From Gimesia chilikensis (GTDB lineage: Bacteria; Planctomycetota; Planctomycetia; Planctomycetales; Planctomycetaceae), in contig NZ_VTSR01000022.1 in assembly GCF_008329715.1 (NCBI RefSeq), positions 1 through 64,000 on the forward strand: 64,000 bases of DNA, in the 5' to 3' direction. Under the pieces are notes generated by a model. It did not search any database, had not been told where the DNA came from, and saw only the letters and a program-made list of their open reading frames with translations. Below are positions 27,300 to 36,011 of the stretch, in pieces. Both the position numbers and the translations under genes were made by a program. Every line of letters begins with the position of its first letter. Position 1 is the stretch's first letter.

Positions 27300-27842
27300 A
27301 TGCAGGAACGATTAAACTATTTTGCCTACGGTTCAAATTTGCACCCCGCGCGACTCGAAGCACGTATCGGGCGCTGTCAGTTTCAGGGAATCGCCTTACT
27401 CAAACAGGCAGAACTCCACTTTCACAAAGTCGGCGTTGATGCGTCCGGGAAATGCGATATTTCGATTCAGGATCCAACCGCAGGCGGCGTCTGGGGGGCC
27501 GTCTACCAGATTACGACAGAACAGAAATGGGAACTCGACCGCTTCGAATCGCTGGGACAAGGATATGAGATTCGCGAGGTGGATGTACTGACGTATGAGC
27601 AAAGTTTGATCCGTGTGTTTACGTACCAGGCGATGACCGCGTTTATCGATCCCGCGCTGCAGCCTTTCGACTGGTACCATGAGCTGGTTCTCCAGGGAGC
27701 CCGTTTTCACGGTTTCCCGGCCGAGTATCTGGCGCGGCTGCAACTGATTAAACGGCTCACAGATTCTGATGCCGAAAGAATCACCGTTGCGCAAGAGGTC
27801 CTCAGGACGATTGAAGAATACCGTGATCGGGACACGGATTGA
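27300..27842 (+). CDS. Gamma-glutamylcyclotransferase-like protein
   Basis: The 180-residue product begins NYFAYGSNL, the P-loop-like hallmark of the GGCT/AIG2 fold, and has GVWGAVYQIT and the catalytic-region Glu in LDRFESLGQGYE. Family members cyclise gamma-glutamyl groups with release of 5-oxoproline. The start is placed at the ATG 27300 just before the conserved strand; a GTG at 27276 would add 8 residues. It is cytoplasmic and monocistronic, and its end nearly meets the convergent peptidase gene (4 bp apart). Confidence 0.85.
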   Translation: MQERLNYFAYGSNLHPARLEARIGRCQFQGIALLKQAELHFHKVGVDASGKCDISIQDPTAGGVWGAVYQITTEQKWELDRFESLGQGYEIREVDVLTYEQSLIRVFTYQAMTAFIDPALQPFDWYHELVLQGARFHGFPAEYLARLQLIKRLTDSDAERITVAQEVLRTIEEYRDRDTD

Positions 27843-27846
27843 CAGC

Positions 27847-28341
27847 CTACTGACCGTTAATGGAAATCCAACTGGAGATCGTGTCGTAGATCATCTCTTC
27901 TTCGAGCGTCTCGTGGGCCAGCAGTTGATCGACCAGTTCTCCGATCGCCGCCCAGTAGTTGTCCTGGCGATACAGCTGATACAGACTGAGTGTCTTCTGC
28001 TCGAGGTACTGCATGCGTGCCTGTCGCTGGGGAACCAGGGCGGAAGCTGCTTCCCACGCCTGCTGCCAGTCTCCCGACCATTCTGCCACCAGAGCCGGAT
28101 GGAAGGGATCCCCCGTATGAATCATCTCGGCAACCGGACCGGCCAGTGCCACGAGAATCGCTTTTTCACGCAGCGACTTGTCATCGAACACCCCCTGGGG
28201 CCAGGCAATCTCGGCGTCTCCGTATCGCTCGGGACCATCATCCCAGTCGGGATCGATCGTCACTGAATAGACGCGGGCACCGACATATACGGCCATCAGC
28301 ACATGTCCCACTTCGTGGTAGGCGGTCAGTTCTTCAGTCAC
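27847..28341 (-). CDS. Orphan M41-like zinc metallopeptidase domain protein
   Basis: The 164-residue product begins with AYHEVGH (His 9, Glu 10, His 13), the HExxH zinc site placed as in the peptidase domain of FtsH (M41), followed by a helical region with AILVALAGPVAEMIH, which resembles the FtsH segment that supplies the third zinc ligand. There is no AAA+ ATPase domain and no transmembrane segment, so it is a stand-alone peptidase domain. It starts with GTG at 28341. Function unknown. Confidence 0.7.
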   Translation of the reverse strand: MTEELTAYHEVGHVLMAVYVGARVYSVTIDPDWDDGPERYGDAEIAWPQGVFDDKSLREKAILVALAGPVAEMIHTGDPFHPALVAEWSGDWQQAWEAASALVPQRQARMQYLEQKTLSLYQLYRQDNYWAAIGELVDQLLAHETLEEEMIYDTISSWISINGQ

Positions 28342-28621
28342 GGGGGCGATTCCTTCAGTCGGGCGATCAGGCGATCAATCTGATCGCTTCCTTCTTGGCT
28401 GACATTAAAGCAGGTTGGGCTCCAGTCAACAATCGACGTCGACAAAGCAATGCTGCTGGATGCGCAGAATTACTAATGATTGTTAACAGTGAATCCGGTG
28501 GGAACCGGGGACAGCATGGTTTTCTGACTAGGTATTGCCCATTCGCGCCGTTAGAATGATTTTTCTGTACTAATCACCCTTGGAATTTTCAGCATCGTTA
28601 GAGACTAAAGAGAGAGAATAA

Positions 28622-30733
28622 ATGAAGTGGATGTCGCAACTGCTCGCCTGCGGACTGTTTCTGTTACTGATTGTCCCGAAGGCACAAGGCAAGGAATATG
28701 ATGTCGTCGTCTATGGTGGCACCTCCGGGGCCGTCACCGCAGCCGTTCAGGCGAAGCGACTGGGCAAGTCCGCTGTCATTGTCTGTCCCGATACACATCT
28801 GGGAGGTCTCTCCAGTGGCGGTCTGGGCTGGACCGACACCGGCAATAAAGCCGTCATCGGCGGCCTGGCACGCGAATTCTATCATCGCGTCTGGAAACAC
28901 TATCAGACCCCGGACGCCTGGAAGTGGCAGCAGCGAAAAGACTACGGCGACAAAGGGCAGGGGACTCCCGCCATCGATGGCAAGCAACGCACCATGTGGA
29001 TTTTTGAACCACACGTCGCCGAGGCTGTCTTTGACGAGTTCGTCAAAGAATACGAGATTCCCGTTTACCGCGACGAATGGCTGGATCGCAAGTCCGGCGT
29101 TACCAAAGACGGAGACCGAATCACCGCCATCAAAACGCTCAGCGGCAAAACCTTCCAGGGGAAGATGTTTATCGACGCCACTTATGAAGGTGACCTGCTG
29201 GCAACTGCCGGTGTGAGCTACCACGTGGGCCGCGAAGCCAACAGTGTCTACGGTGAAGAATGGAACGGTGTGCAGACTGGCGTACTGCATCACCGGCACC
29301 ACTTTGGTCCGAATGCGGTCAAGGAAAAGATCAGTCCCTACAAAGTACCCGGCGATCCAGCCAGCGGACTGCTGCCTCGCATCAGTGGTGCCGACCCCGG
29401 CAAATACGGTTCGGGTGATGACAAAATTCAGGCCTACTGTTTCCGCATGTGCCTGACCAACCACGATGAGAATCGCGTTCCGTTTCCGAAACCGGAAGGC
29501 TACGACCCCGCCCAGTATGAACTCTTGCTGCGAATCTATGATGCCGGCTGGCGCCAGACGTTTGCCAAGTTTGATCCCATCCCAAACTTTAAGACCGATA
29601 CCAACAATCACGGTCCCATGAGTACCGATAACATCGGCTATAACTACGACTATCCCGAAGCATCCTACGAACGTCGGAAAGAGATTATCAAAGAGCACGA
29701 AACCTACCAGAAAGGCTGGCTCTACTTCATCGCCAACGATCCCCGTGTGCCCAAAGAAGTGCAGCAGAAAATGCAGAAATGGGGACTGGCGAAAGATGAG
29801 TTCACCGATAACGGCAACTGGCCCCATCAGCTTTACATCCGTGAAGCCCGCCGGATGATCGGCGAATTCGTGATGACCGAAAACGAACTGCTCAAGAAGA
29901 AGCCTACCCCCGATTCGGTCGGCATGGGTTCCTACACCATGGACTCGCACAACGTGCAGCGGTATGTCACTCCGGAAGGCTACGTGCAGAACGAAGGGGA
30001 CATCGGCGTATCGACCCGTGGTCCGTATGAAATTGCTTACGGCAGTCTCGTTCCGAAAAAAGGGGAATGTACCAACCTGCTGGTGCCGGTCTGTGTTTCC
30101 AGCTCGCACATCGCCTTCGGTTCGATCCGCATGGAGCCCGTTTTCATGATTCTCGGTCACTCCGCTGCGACGGCAGCTGCGATCGCCCTGGATCAGAAAC
30201 TGGACGTGCAGGATGTGCCTTATGATCAGCTCAAAACCCAGCTGATCAAAGAAGGCCAGATTCTGGAAGCCCCTGCCGAAGTCAAATATGGAAGTAACGG
30301 CATTAATCCGGAAACACTCAAAGGCATTGTTGTCGACGATGCGCAGGCCAAACTGACCGGGCTCTGGCAGACCAGCCGCTCAGCGAAGAAGTATGTGGCT
30401 TCGGGTTACAGTCACGAGTCAAATACACGTGATGGCAAAGCCGCTGCCCGCTTTGAAACCAAAGTTCCCCAGGCGGGACGCTACGAAGTTCGCTATGCCT
30501 ATCCGCCGAACACCAATCGCAGTTCGCAGGTCAAAGTGACCGTGCAGCATGCGGGGGGATCTACTTCCAAAACCATCGACCAGCGTCAGGCACCACCTCT
30601 GGAAGGCGTGTTTATCTCGCTGGGAGAATATGAATTCACACCGGACAAAACAGCGGCTGTCGAAGTGACCAATGCCGATGCCAACGGCTATGTCATCATC
30701 GACGCCGTCCAGTGGATTCCCGTCAAGGAGTGA
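28622..30733 (+). CDS. Secreted FAD-dependent oxidoreductase with golvesin-like C-terminal domain
   Basis: The 703-residue product has a signal peptide (LLACGLFLLLIVPKAQG), an FAD-binding Rossmann motif (VVVYGGTSGAVTAAVQAKRLG) and the PF12831-type core (HLGGLSSGGLGWTD, YEGDLLATAGVSY, GPYEIAYGSLVPK). The last about 130 residues form a beta-sandwich like the golvesin/xanthan-lyase C-terminal domain (GRYEVRYAYPPN, NGYVIIDAVQWIPV), which is expected to bind carbohydrate. It probably oxidises a sugar-derived substrate outside the cytoplasm. It is followed 63 bp later by the pectate-lyase-like gene in the same direction, suggesting a small polysaccharide-use operon. Confidence 0.88.
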   Translation: MKWMSQLLACGLFLLLIVPKAQGKEYDVVVYGGTSGAVTAAVQAKRLGKSAVIVCPDTHLGGLSSGGLGWTDTGNKAVIGGLAREFYHRVWKHYQTPDAWKWQQRKDYGDKGQGTPAIDGKQRTMWIFEPHVAEAVFDEFVKEYEIPVYRDEWLDRKSGVTKDGDRITAIKTLSGKTFQGKMFIDATYEGDLLATAGVSYHVGREANSVYGEEWNGVQTGVLHHRHHFGPNAVKEKISPYKVPGDPASGLLPRISGADPGKYGSGDDKIQAYCFRMCLTNHDENRVPFPKPEGYDPAQYELLLRIYDAGWRQTFAKFDPIPNFKTDTNNHGPMSTDNIGYNYDYPEASYERRKEIIKEHETYQKGWLYFIANDPRVPKEVQQKMQKWGLAKDEFTDNGNWPHQLYIREARRMIGEFVMTENELLKKKPTPDSVGMGSYTMDSHNVQRYVTPEGYVQNEGDIGVSTRGPYEIAYGSLVPKKGECTNLLVPVCVSSSHIAFGSIRMEPVFMILGHSAATAAAIALDQKLDVQDVPYDQLKTQLIKEGQILEAPAEVKYGSNGINPETLKGIVVDDAQAKLTGLWQTSRSAKKYVASGYSHESNTRDGKAAARFETKVPQAGRYEVRYAYPPNTNRSSQVKVTVQHAGGSTSKTIDQRQAPPLEGVFISLGEYEFTPDKTAAVEVTNADANGYVIIDAVQWIPVKE

Positions 30734-30796
30734 CCCCGTTTCGCGTGTGAGTCTGTACTGAAACCGTTCTGTTGTCAGATATGAGAGGAGTGCATA

Positions 30797-32242
30797 GTGC
30801 ATAAGTCGGGCCGTATAGTGTCGATTCTGCTGGGAATTTCAATGATCGCTCTCCTCGGTTTCAGGACTGCCTCCGCTCAGGCGGCGGTGCCGGTCTCCAA
30901 GGAGAACGTCACAAAAGCGATGCGGGCGGCCAGCGAGTTTTATCGCAATAAGCTCGCTCTGCACGGGGGCTACGTTTACTACTACAGCCTCGATCTTAAA
31001 GAGCGCTGGGGCGAAGGCAAGGCGTCACCGGATCAGATCTGGGTGCAGCCCCCCGGCACTCCGACAGTGGGAATGGCATTCCTCTCGGCCTACGAAGCAA
31101 CCGGGGACCAGTTCTATCTCGATGCCGCCACCGATGCCGCACTGGCACTCGTTTATGGTCAGTTGAAATCGGGGGGCTGGACGAATTCCGTCGATTTCAA
31201 TCCCCGCAGTAAACTGACCGCCGAGTACCGGAACGGAAAGGGGCGTGGCAAAAACAACTCGACCCTTGATGACGGAATTTCGCAGTCGGCAATTCGCCTC
31301 ATCATTCACGTCGATCAGGCCCATAAGTTTCAACATAAACAGATCCACGAAGCAGCACAGGTCGCGTTGAATGCCCTGCTGGCGGCACAGTTCCCGGTGG
31401 GGGCCTTTCCCCAGGTCTGGACCGGACCGGTACCACAGATCCCAGCGAAACCGGCCAGCTTTCCCCAATACGACTGGCGGACGGAAGGGCGTATCAAAAA
31501 CTATTGGGATTACTATACCCTCAACGACGGTCTGGCCGGCTATGTCTGCACGACACTGCTGGACGCCTACGAAATCTACAAAGACGAACGCCTGAAACAG
31601 GCGGTGCTCAAACTGGGAGACTTCCTGATTCTGTCCCAGTTACCCGAACCGCAGCCCGCCTGGGCACAGCAGTACAACTACGATATGCAGCCCATCTGGG
31701 CCCGCCGCTTCGAACCGCCGGCCATTACCGGGGGAGAGACCCAGGATGTGATTGCCACCCTGATGCGGATTTATCGTTTCAGCGGCGAGAAAAAATATCT
31801 GGAACCGATTCCCCGCGCACTCGCCTGGTTAAAACGCTCCCAGTTACCCGATGGGCAGCTCGCCCGCTACTACGAACTGCAGACCAATCGCCCGCTCTAC
31901 ATGAACCGCAGCGGAAAAAAGTACAGCCTGACCTACGACGATTCCGATCTGCCCCGGCACTACGGCTGGAAGATTACCTCAGAGGTCAAGGAACTCGAAC
32001 GGGAGTTTAAAGCCGTCAGCGCTGGTCGGGAACTAAAGACAGAGCTGACTCCGAAGCAGTTGCTGATCCGCGTGAAAGCGATTCTCTACGACCTGGACGA
32101 CCAGGCACGCTGGATCAGCGTCAGTACGGGGGAACGTCTGGTGGGACAACCCAAATTTCCGGTGAATACCAGGTACATCGCCAGCGATCGCTTCAGCAGC
32201 AACCTGGAGACACTCAGTCAGTATCTCCAGCAGCAGAAATAG
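30797..32242 (+). CDS. Pectate lyase, PL10-like
   Basis: The 481-residue secreted protein (signal peptide ILLGISMIALLGFRTASAQ; GTG start with GGAG ten bases upstream) resembles family 10 pectate lyases (PF09492), with an (alpha/alpha) toroid: NNSTLDDGISQSAIRLI, FPVGAFPQVWTGP and YDWRTEGRIKNYWDYYTLND. These enzymes cleave pectate by beta-elimination with Ca2+. PL10 catalytic residues were not all checked, so some planctomycete homologues may have another polysaccharide substrate. Its partner upstream is the FAD oxidoreductase. Confidence 0.82.
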   Translation: MHKSGRIVSILLGISMIALLGFRTASAQAAVPVSKENVTKAMRAASEFYRNKLALHGGYVYYYSLDLKERWGEGKASPDQIWVQPPGTPTVGMAFLSAYEATGDQFYLDAATDAALALVYGQLKSGGWTNSVDFNPRSKLTAEYRNGKGRGKNNSTLDDGISQSAIRLIIHVDQAHKFQHKQIHEAAQVALNALLAAQFPVGAFPQVWTGPVPQIPAKPASFPQYDWRTEGRIKNYWDYYTLNDGLAGYVCTTLLDAYEIYKDERLKQAVLKLGDFLILSQLPEPQPAWAQQYNYDMQPIWARRFEPPAITGGETQDVIATLMRIYRFSGEKKYLEPIPRALAWLKRSQLPDGQLARYYELQTNRPLYMNRSGKKYSLTYDDSDLPRHYGWKITSEVKELEREFKAVSAGRELKTELTPKQLLIRVKAILYDLDDQARWISVSTGERLVGQPKFPVNTRYIASDRFSSNLETLSQYLQQQK

Positions 32243-32266
32243 TGCTGAGTGACAACCGCGTCCTGT

Positions 32267-32935
32267 CTAATGGGGGACACCACTCAAGTGGAAGATGGCA
32301 TTCATCGTCACCACTTTGGTTTCCCCTGCATGATGGCGGATGATGTTGATGCCGGTATTGTTCTGCTTGATGTCCTTGGCTTTTTCGATGGGAAGTCCCA
32401 GCAGGCTGGCCAGATAGACCCGGTTGATTACATTATGCGCGACCACCGCGATCGTCTCGCCGGTATGGCGTTCCAGCAGTGATCGGAGCGCAGGCTCACA
32501 TCGATTGAACACATCGCCGTAAGATTCTCCGCCTTCGTAACGGTTTCGGTAGGGATCATCCATGAATGCCTTATAGGCGGCCGGGGATTCCTGCTCAATG
32601 ATGTCCCACGACTTTCCTTCCCACAGACCCACATCGCATTCATGAATCTCCGCGACTTCCTGCGGAGTCAGCTTAAAATGCGCACAGACTGCCTGGGCTG
32701 TCTCTTTCGCACGAATCATCGGACTGCTGTAGATATGGTTGATGGAACAGTTCTCTGCCAGGAAGGTCGCCAGGGCCTGAGCCTGTTTTTGTCCCGATTC
32801 ACTCAGACTGGGATTGATACCGCAACCCTGCAGAATATAGGGCCGCTGTTCGTTCGGGGGAGTCGCTCCATGACGAATCAGCAGCAGGTTGGTCGCATCG
32901 GGTTCAGGGCGGGGGATAAAGTGTTGCTTTTCCAT
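32267..32935 (-). CDS. Histidine phosphatase family protein (phosphoglycerate mutase-like)
   Basis: The 222-residue product has the catalytic LLIRHGATP motif near the N-terminus, YSSPMIRAKETAQAV, and the second His in VVAHNVINR, so it is a 2H-type phosphatase/mutase. The start at 32935 (MEKQHFIPR) is chosen because the longer open frame upstream overlaps the pdxA gene in another frame. The gene follows pdxA by 25 bp, so it probably belongs to the rfbC-pdxA operon. Phosphatase substrate unknown; cobalamin-type or nucleotide-type phosphatases are alternatives. Confidence 0.88.
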   Translation of the reverse strand: MEKQHFIPRPEPDATNLLLIRHGATPPNEQRPYILQGCGINPSLSESGQKQAQALATFLAENCSINHIYSSPMIRAKETAQAVCAHFKLTPQEVAEIHECDVGLWEGKSWDIIEQESPAAYKAFMDDPYRNRYEGGESYGDVFNRCEPALRSLLERHTGETIAVVAHNVINRVYLASLLGLPIEKAKDIKQNNTGINIIRHHAGETKVVTMNAIFHLSGVPH

Positions 32936-32960
32936 GTTCAGTCCTGTGTCAGGAAAGGTT

Positions 32961-34004
32961 CTAATCGGTTTGAATCTGTTTCTGATGTGCGGCCAGTTTG
33001 ACCGCGGCCCGGACGGCCTCCATGATGCCTCTGGTCTCTGGCTTGACGTCGCTCCAGGCAATATCAAACGCGGTGCCATGACTGGGGCTGGTCCGGACGA
33101 TCGGCAATCCCAGCGTAATATTGACCGCCTGGTCAAAGCCGAGCAGCTTGAAGGGGATGTGCCCCTGGTCATGATACATGGCAACGACTGCGTCAAACTC
33201 CCCATGCACGGCACGACGGATCAGCGTATCAGCCGGCAGCGGACCCGTCGCATTCAGCCCAGAAGCCCGGGCTCGCTCGACGGCCGGGGCGATGATCCGC
33301 GCTTCCTCATCACCAAACAGACCATGTTCTCCCGCATGGGGGTTCAAAGCACAGACGGCGACCCGGGGAGGTTCTGCGCCCATGATCTGCATCAGTTCAG
33401 CGATGAGGCGTGTCTTCTCAAAGATCTCATCGGTTTTCAACAGGCCGGGAACGCTGGCGATGGAAGTATGCAGGGTCGCATGTACGATTCCCAGACCAGC
33501 CGGCGGTTGAATCACGTCACTTCCCGGTAGATAGAGCATCATCCCAAAGTCGGCTACCTGACACCGGTCAGCCAGGATCTCAGTATGTCCCGGATAATCG
33601 ATGCCGCCCCGATGCAGCGATTCCTTATTCAAGGGGGCTGTAGTGATCGCATCCACTTTTCCCGCCAGACAGTCATCGATGGCGCTGACCAGGTAGTCGT
33701 ACGCCCCGCGACCCGCGCGGGCATCGACCTGGCAGGGGGTTGCTTCCGCCACATCCGCGCGTCCACGGTCAATGCAGTAGACTGCTCCCGGCCGGGATGA
33801 GAGTTCATCTGGTAGTTGATCGACGGAAATGACTTCCAGTCCACTCCCGGAATGGCGGGCAGCACGCCGCAGAACTTCCGCATTGCCATAGACGACCGGC
33901 CAGCAGAGTGCATTCAGTTCCGGCTGAACGCACAGGGCATCCAGTAGCTGGGGACCGATGCCAGAGACATCTCCCATTGTCAGAGCGATTCGCGGCTGTT
34001 TCAT
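32961..34004 (-). CDS. pdxA: 4-hydroxythreonine-4-phosphate dehydrogenase PdxA
   Basis: The 347-residue NAD-dependent enzyme of pyridoxal 5'-phosphate synthesis oxidises 4-phosphohydroxy-L-threonine. Diagnostic text: TMGDVSGIGPQLLDAL, ITTAPLNKESLH, YPGHTEILAD, VAVCALNPHAGEHGLFGDEE, AMYHDQGHIPFKLL and GTAFDIAW, containing the metal-binding His. Length fits the family (about 330). Its start codon overlaps the stop of rfbC by 4 bp (ATGA), so translation is coupled. Confidence 0.93.
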   Translation of the reverse strand: MKQPRIALTMGDVSGIGPQLLDALCVQPELNALCWPVVYGNAEVLRRAARHSGSGLEVISVDQLPDELSSRPGAVYCIDRGRADVAEATPCQVDARAGRGAYDYLVSAIDDCLAGKVDAITTAPLNKESLHRGGIDYPGHTEILADRCQVADFGMMLYLPGSDVIQPPAGLGIVHATLHTSIASVPGLLKTDEIFEKTRLIAELMQIMGAEPPRVAVCALNPHAGEHGLFGDEEARIIAPAVERARASGLNATGPLPADTLIRRAVHGEFDAVVAMYHDQGHIPFKLLGFDQAVNITLGLPIVRTSPSHGTAFDIAWSDVKPETRGIMEAVRAAVKLAAHQKQIQTD

Positions 34005-34549
34005 AGCGATTCGAAAACTTCACATTCTTTCAGCGGCAGCCCTCGACGGTCTTTCTCCGAGAGCAGTGGCTCGCCTGAGAGCGGCCAGTCAATTCCCAGT
34101 TCGGGATCGTTCCAGAGCAGAGTCCGGTCGTGTTCGGGGTAATAATAATCGCCACACTTATACACAAAATCAACCTGGGGGCTGATGACATAAAAACCGT
34201 GGGCAAAACCCGGGGGCACATAGAGTTGCTTGTGGTTCTCGCCTGTCAGGCGGATGGAGTAGGACTGGCCGAACGTGGGGGAGTTCTTCCGCAGGTCGAC
34301 ACACACGTCCAGAATTTCCCCTTCCATGACGTGCACCAGCTTGGCCTGGGGGTGCTGAATCTGGTAATGCAGTCCCCGGAGAATGCCGGCTGTGGAGCGG
34401 GATGCATTATCCTGTACAAAAGAGGCATCGACGCCAGCCTCCCTGTACCGCTCCTGCTGGTACGTTTCTTTGAAAAAACCACGTTCGTCAGAAAAGACCC
34501 GGGGGGTGATCACCAGTAACCCGGGAAAACCGGTCTGTTCTACTTCCAT
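34001..34549 (-). CDS. rfbC: dTDP-4-dehydrorhamnose 3,5-epimerase RfbC
   Basis: The 182-residue cupin-fold epimerase makes dTDP-4-keto-L-rhamnose for cell-surface polysaccharide. Seen are DERGFFKETYQQERY, the catalytic His in LRGLHYQ, the FVQDNASRS strand and the Tyr/His region VPPGFAHGFYVIS. The length matches the family. The other dTDP-rhamnose genes (rmlA, rmlB, rmlD) are not next to it; instead it is coupled to pdxA by a 4-bp overlap, an unusual pairing. Confidence 0.93.
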   Translation of the reverse strand: MEVEQTGFPGLLVITPRVFSDERGFFKETYQQERYREAGVDASFVQDNASRSTAGILRGLHYQIQHPQAKLVHVMEGEILDVCVDLRKNSPTFGQSYSIRLTGENHKQLYVPPGFAHGFYVISPQVDFVYKCGDYYYPEHDRTLLWNDPELGIDWPLSGEPLLSEKDRRGLPLKECEVFESL

Positions 34550-34857
34550 GAGGTGTGACTTCTCTCTCTGGGTGAAAAAGGGCGTATCTGTACCGCTTCT
34601 TGCGGGGAACGATCATACGGATCATAGCGATTTCAAGGCCATTTCATAAGGATTGAGAAAGTCCAGTTATGGATTTCTCAAAATCTTTCTTAACCCCTAA
34701 ACACGACACAAGTCACCTTTTTTAAGGAATTTAGAAAAACGCCCATCCATGCGGAATTTCCTGTTTTTTCTTGAAAATGCTCATGTACATCGCGTATTCT
34801 ATATGCAGTATTTCTTTCCCGAGAAATACATCCCGCAAAATTTCCTGCTGACGAGGT
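34550..34857. other. Divergent intergenic region
   Basis: 308 bp between rfbC (minus) and the HtrA-like protease gene (plus). It is AT-rich near 34680-34850 and must hold both promoters. No gene or clear operator was seen. Confidence 0.4.
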
Positions 34858-35937
34858 ATGAGTTTGAGCCCCTTGATCTTCTTCAGAGCCGCAACCGGTG
34901 ATTTGGTGCAACGCACTCTCGTCAGTGCAATGACCCTGGTCCTGCTTTCTCTGGCGCCCGCCAACGCTCAGGAAGTCGAGGTACGTAAACCCGTAGTTAC
35001 CCCTGTCGCCCCGGCGAAACTTTCCGAAGTCTTTTTCAAGACCGTTCCCGATTCCCTGGAGGATCTTCAGGAAATCGAACGCCAGGTCACTTCCCTGACA
35101 GAAAAAGCGATTCACAGTACGGTCTCCGTACGGGTCGGCGATGCCCAGGGGAGTGGGGTGATCATTGATAACAAAGCCGGCTATATCCTCACAGCCGCGC
35201 ATGTCATCGGACTCGCTCAGAAAGATGCCACCATCATCCTCCACGATGGCCGCACGTTGAAAGGCCGCACCATGGGCCTGAACCGCGGTCTCGATGCGGG
35301 ACTGGTGAAACTGATCGAAGATGACGAAGTCGATATCAGCAAACTCACAGCCGCCAGGATGGGAGATATCTCCCAGATCAAAACCGGTGAGTGGGTTCTG
35401 GCCACCGGACACCCGAACGGCTATCAGGCAGGCCGTGCCCCTGTCGTACGACTGGGACGGGTTGTGACCCGGAAAAAACATCTGCTCCAGACTGATTGCA
35501 CGCTGATCGGCGGAGACTCAGGTGGCCCGTTATTTAATATGCAGGGAGAGGTGGTTGGTATTCACAGCCGCATCGGTCCCTCTACCAGCTGGAATTTCCA
35601 CATTCCCGTCTCCGCATTTCAGGATGACTGGGAAAAACTCGTTTCCGGCGATATGTGGGGGGCGAAGCCTCTCGGCCAGAATGCCGTCCTCGGCGTCAAT
35701 GGCGAAACGACAGATCAAGGATGTAAAGTGACCGGCGTCACCCGCGGATTTCCCGCAGAAATCGCCGGCCTGAAAGAGAACGACATTATTTACCAGCTGA
35801 ACGATGAAAAGATTACCGGCATCGAACAACTGGCGGAAGTCGTTCAACAATACAAACCGGGGCAGACGGTGCAGGTTCAACTGACGCGCGACGGCAAAAG
35901 CATGTCGTTTGAAGTTCAACTCGCCGCCCGGGATTAA
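34858..35937 (+). CDS. HtrA/Deg-type serine protease with one PDZ domain
   Basis: The 359-residue exported protease has a signal peptide (about 20-37, SAMTLVLLSLAPANAQ), trypsin-like domain with His 115 (ILTAAHVIG), Asp 146 (GLDAGLVKL) and Ser 221 (IGGDSGGPLF), and a C-terminal PDZ domain (about 272-355, GFPAEIAGLKENDIIYQLN). The full triad is intact. Its role is likely periplasmic protein quality control or processing. It is followed 75 bp later by a related but unusual protease-like gene, and the two are probably co-transcribed. Confidence 0.9.
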   Translation: MSLSPLIFFRAATGDLVQRTLVSAMTLVLLSLAPANAQEVEVRKPVVTPVAPAKLSEVFFKTVPDSLEDLQEIERQVTSLTEKAIHSTVSVRVGDAQGSGVIIDNKAGYILTAAHVIGLAQKDATIILHDGRTLKGRTMGLNRGLDAGLVKLIEDDEVDISKLTAARMGDISQIKTGEWVLATGHPNGYQAGRAPVVRLGRVVTRKKHLLQTDCTLIGGDSGGPLFNMQGEVVGIHSRIGPSTSWNFHIPVSAFQDDWEKLVSGDMWGAKPLGQNAVLGVNGETTDQGCKVTGVTRGFPAEIAGLKENDIIYQLNDEKITGIEQLAEVVQQYKPGQTVQVQLTRDGKSMSFEVQLAARD

Positions 35938-36011
35938 TACAAACTTGATCGCGATCCGGATGACTGCTTCGTAGTTCGGATCTGATAATAAAGTGATGTG
36001 AGGAGAAGCTC

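Noticed and set aside
28664-30160. Long minus-strand open frame (498 codons) antisense to the FAD oxidoreductase gene
   Set aside because: It is a shadow of the plus-strand gene, which has a signal peptide and clear family motifs; the antisense product has no domain.
32936-33214. N-terminal extension of the histidine phosphatase frame
   Set aside because: It overlaps pdxA in a different frame; the phosphatase fold begins after the ATG at 32935.
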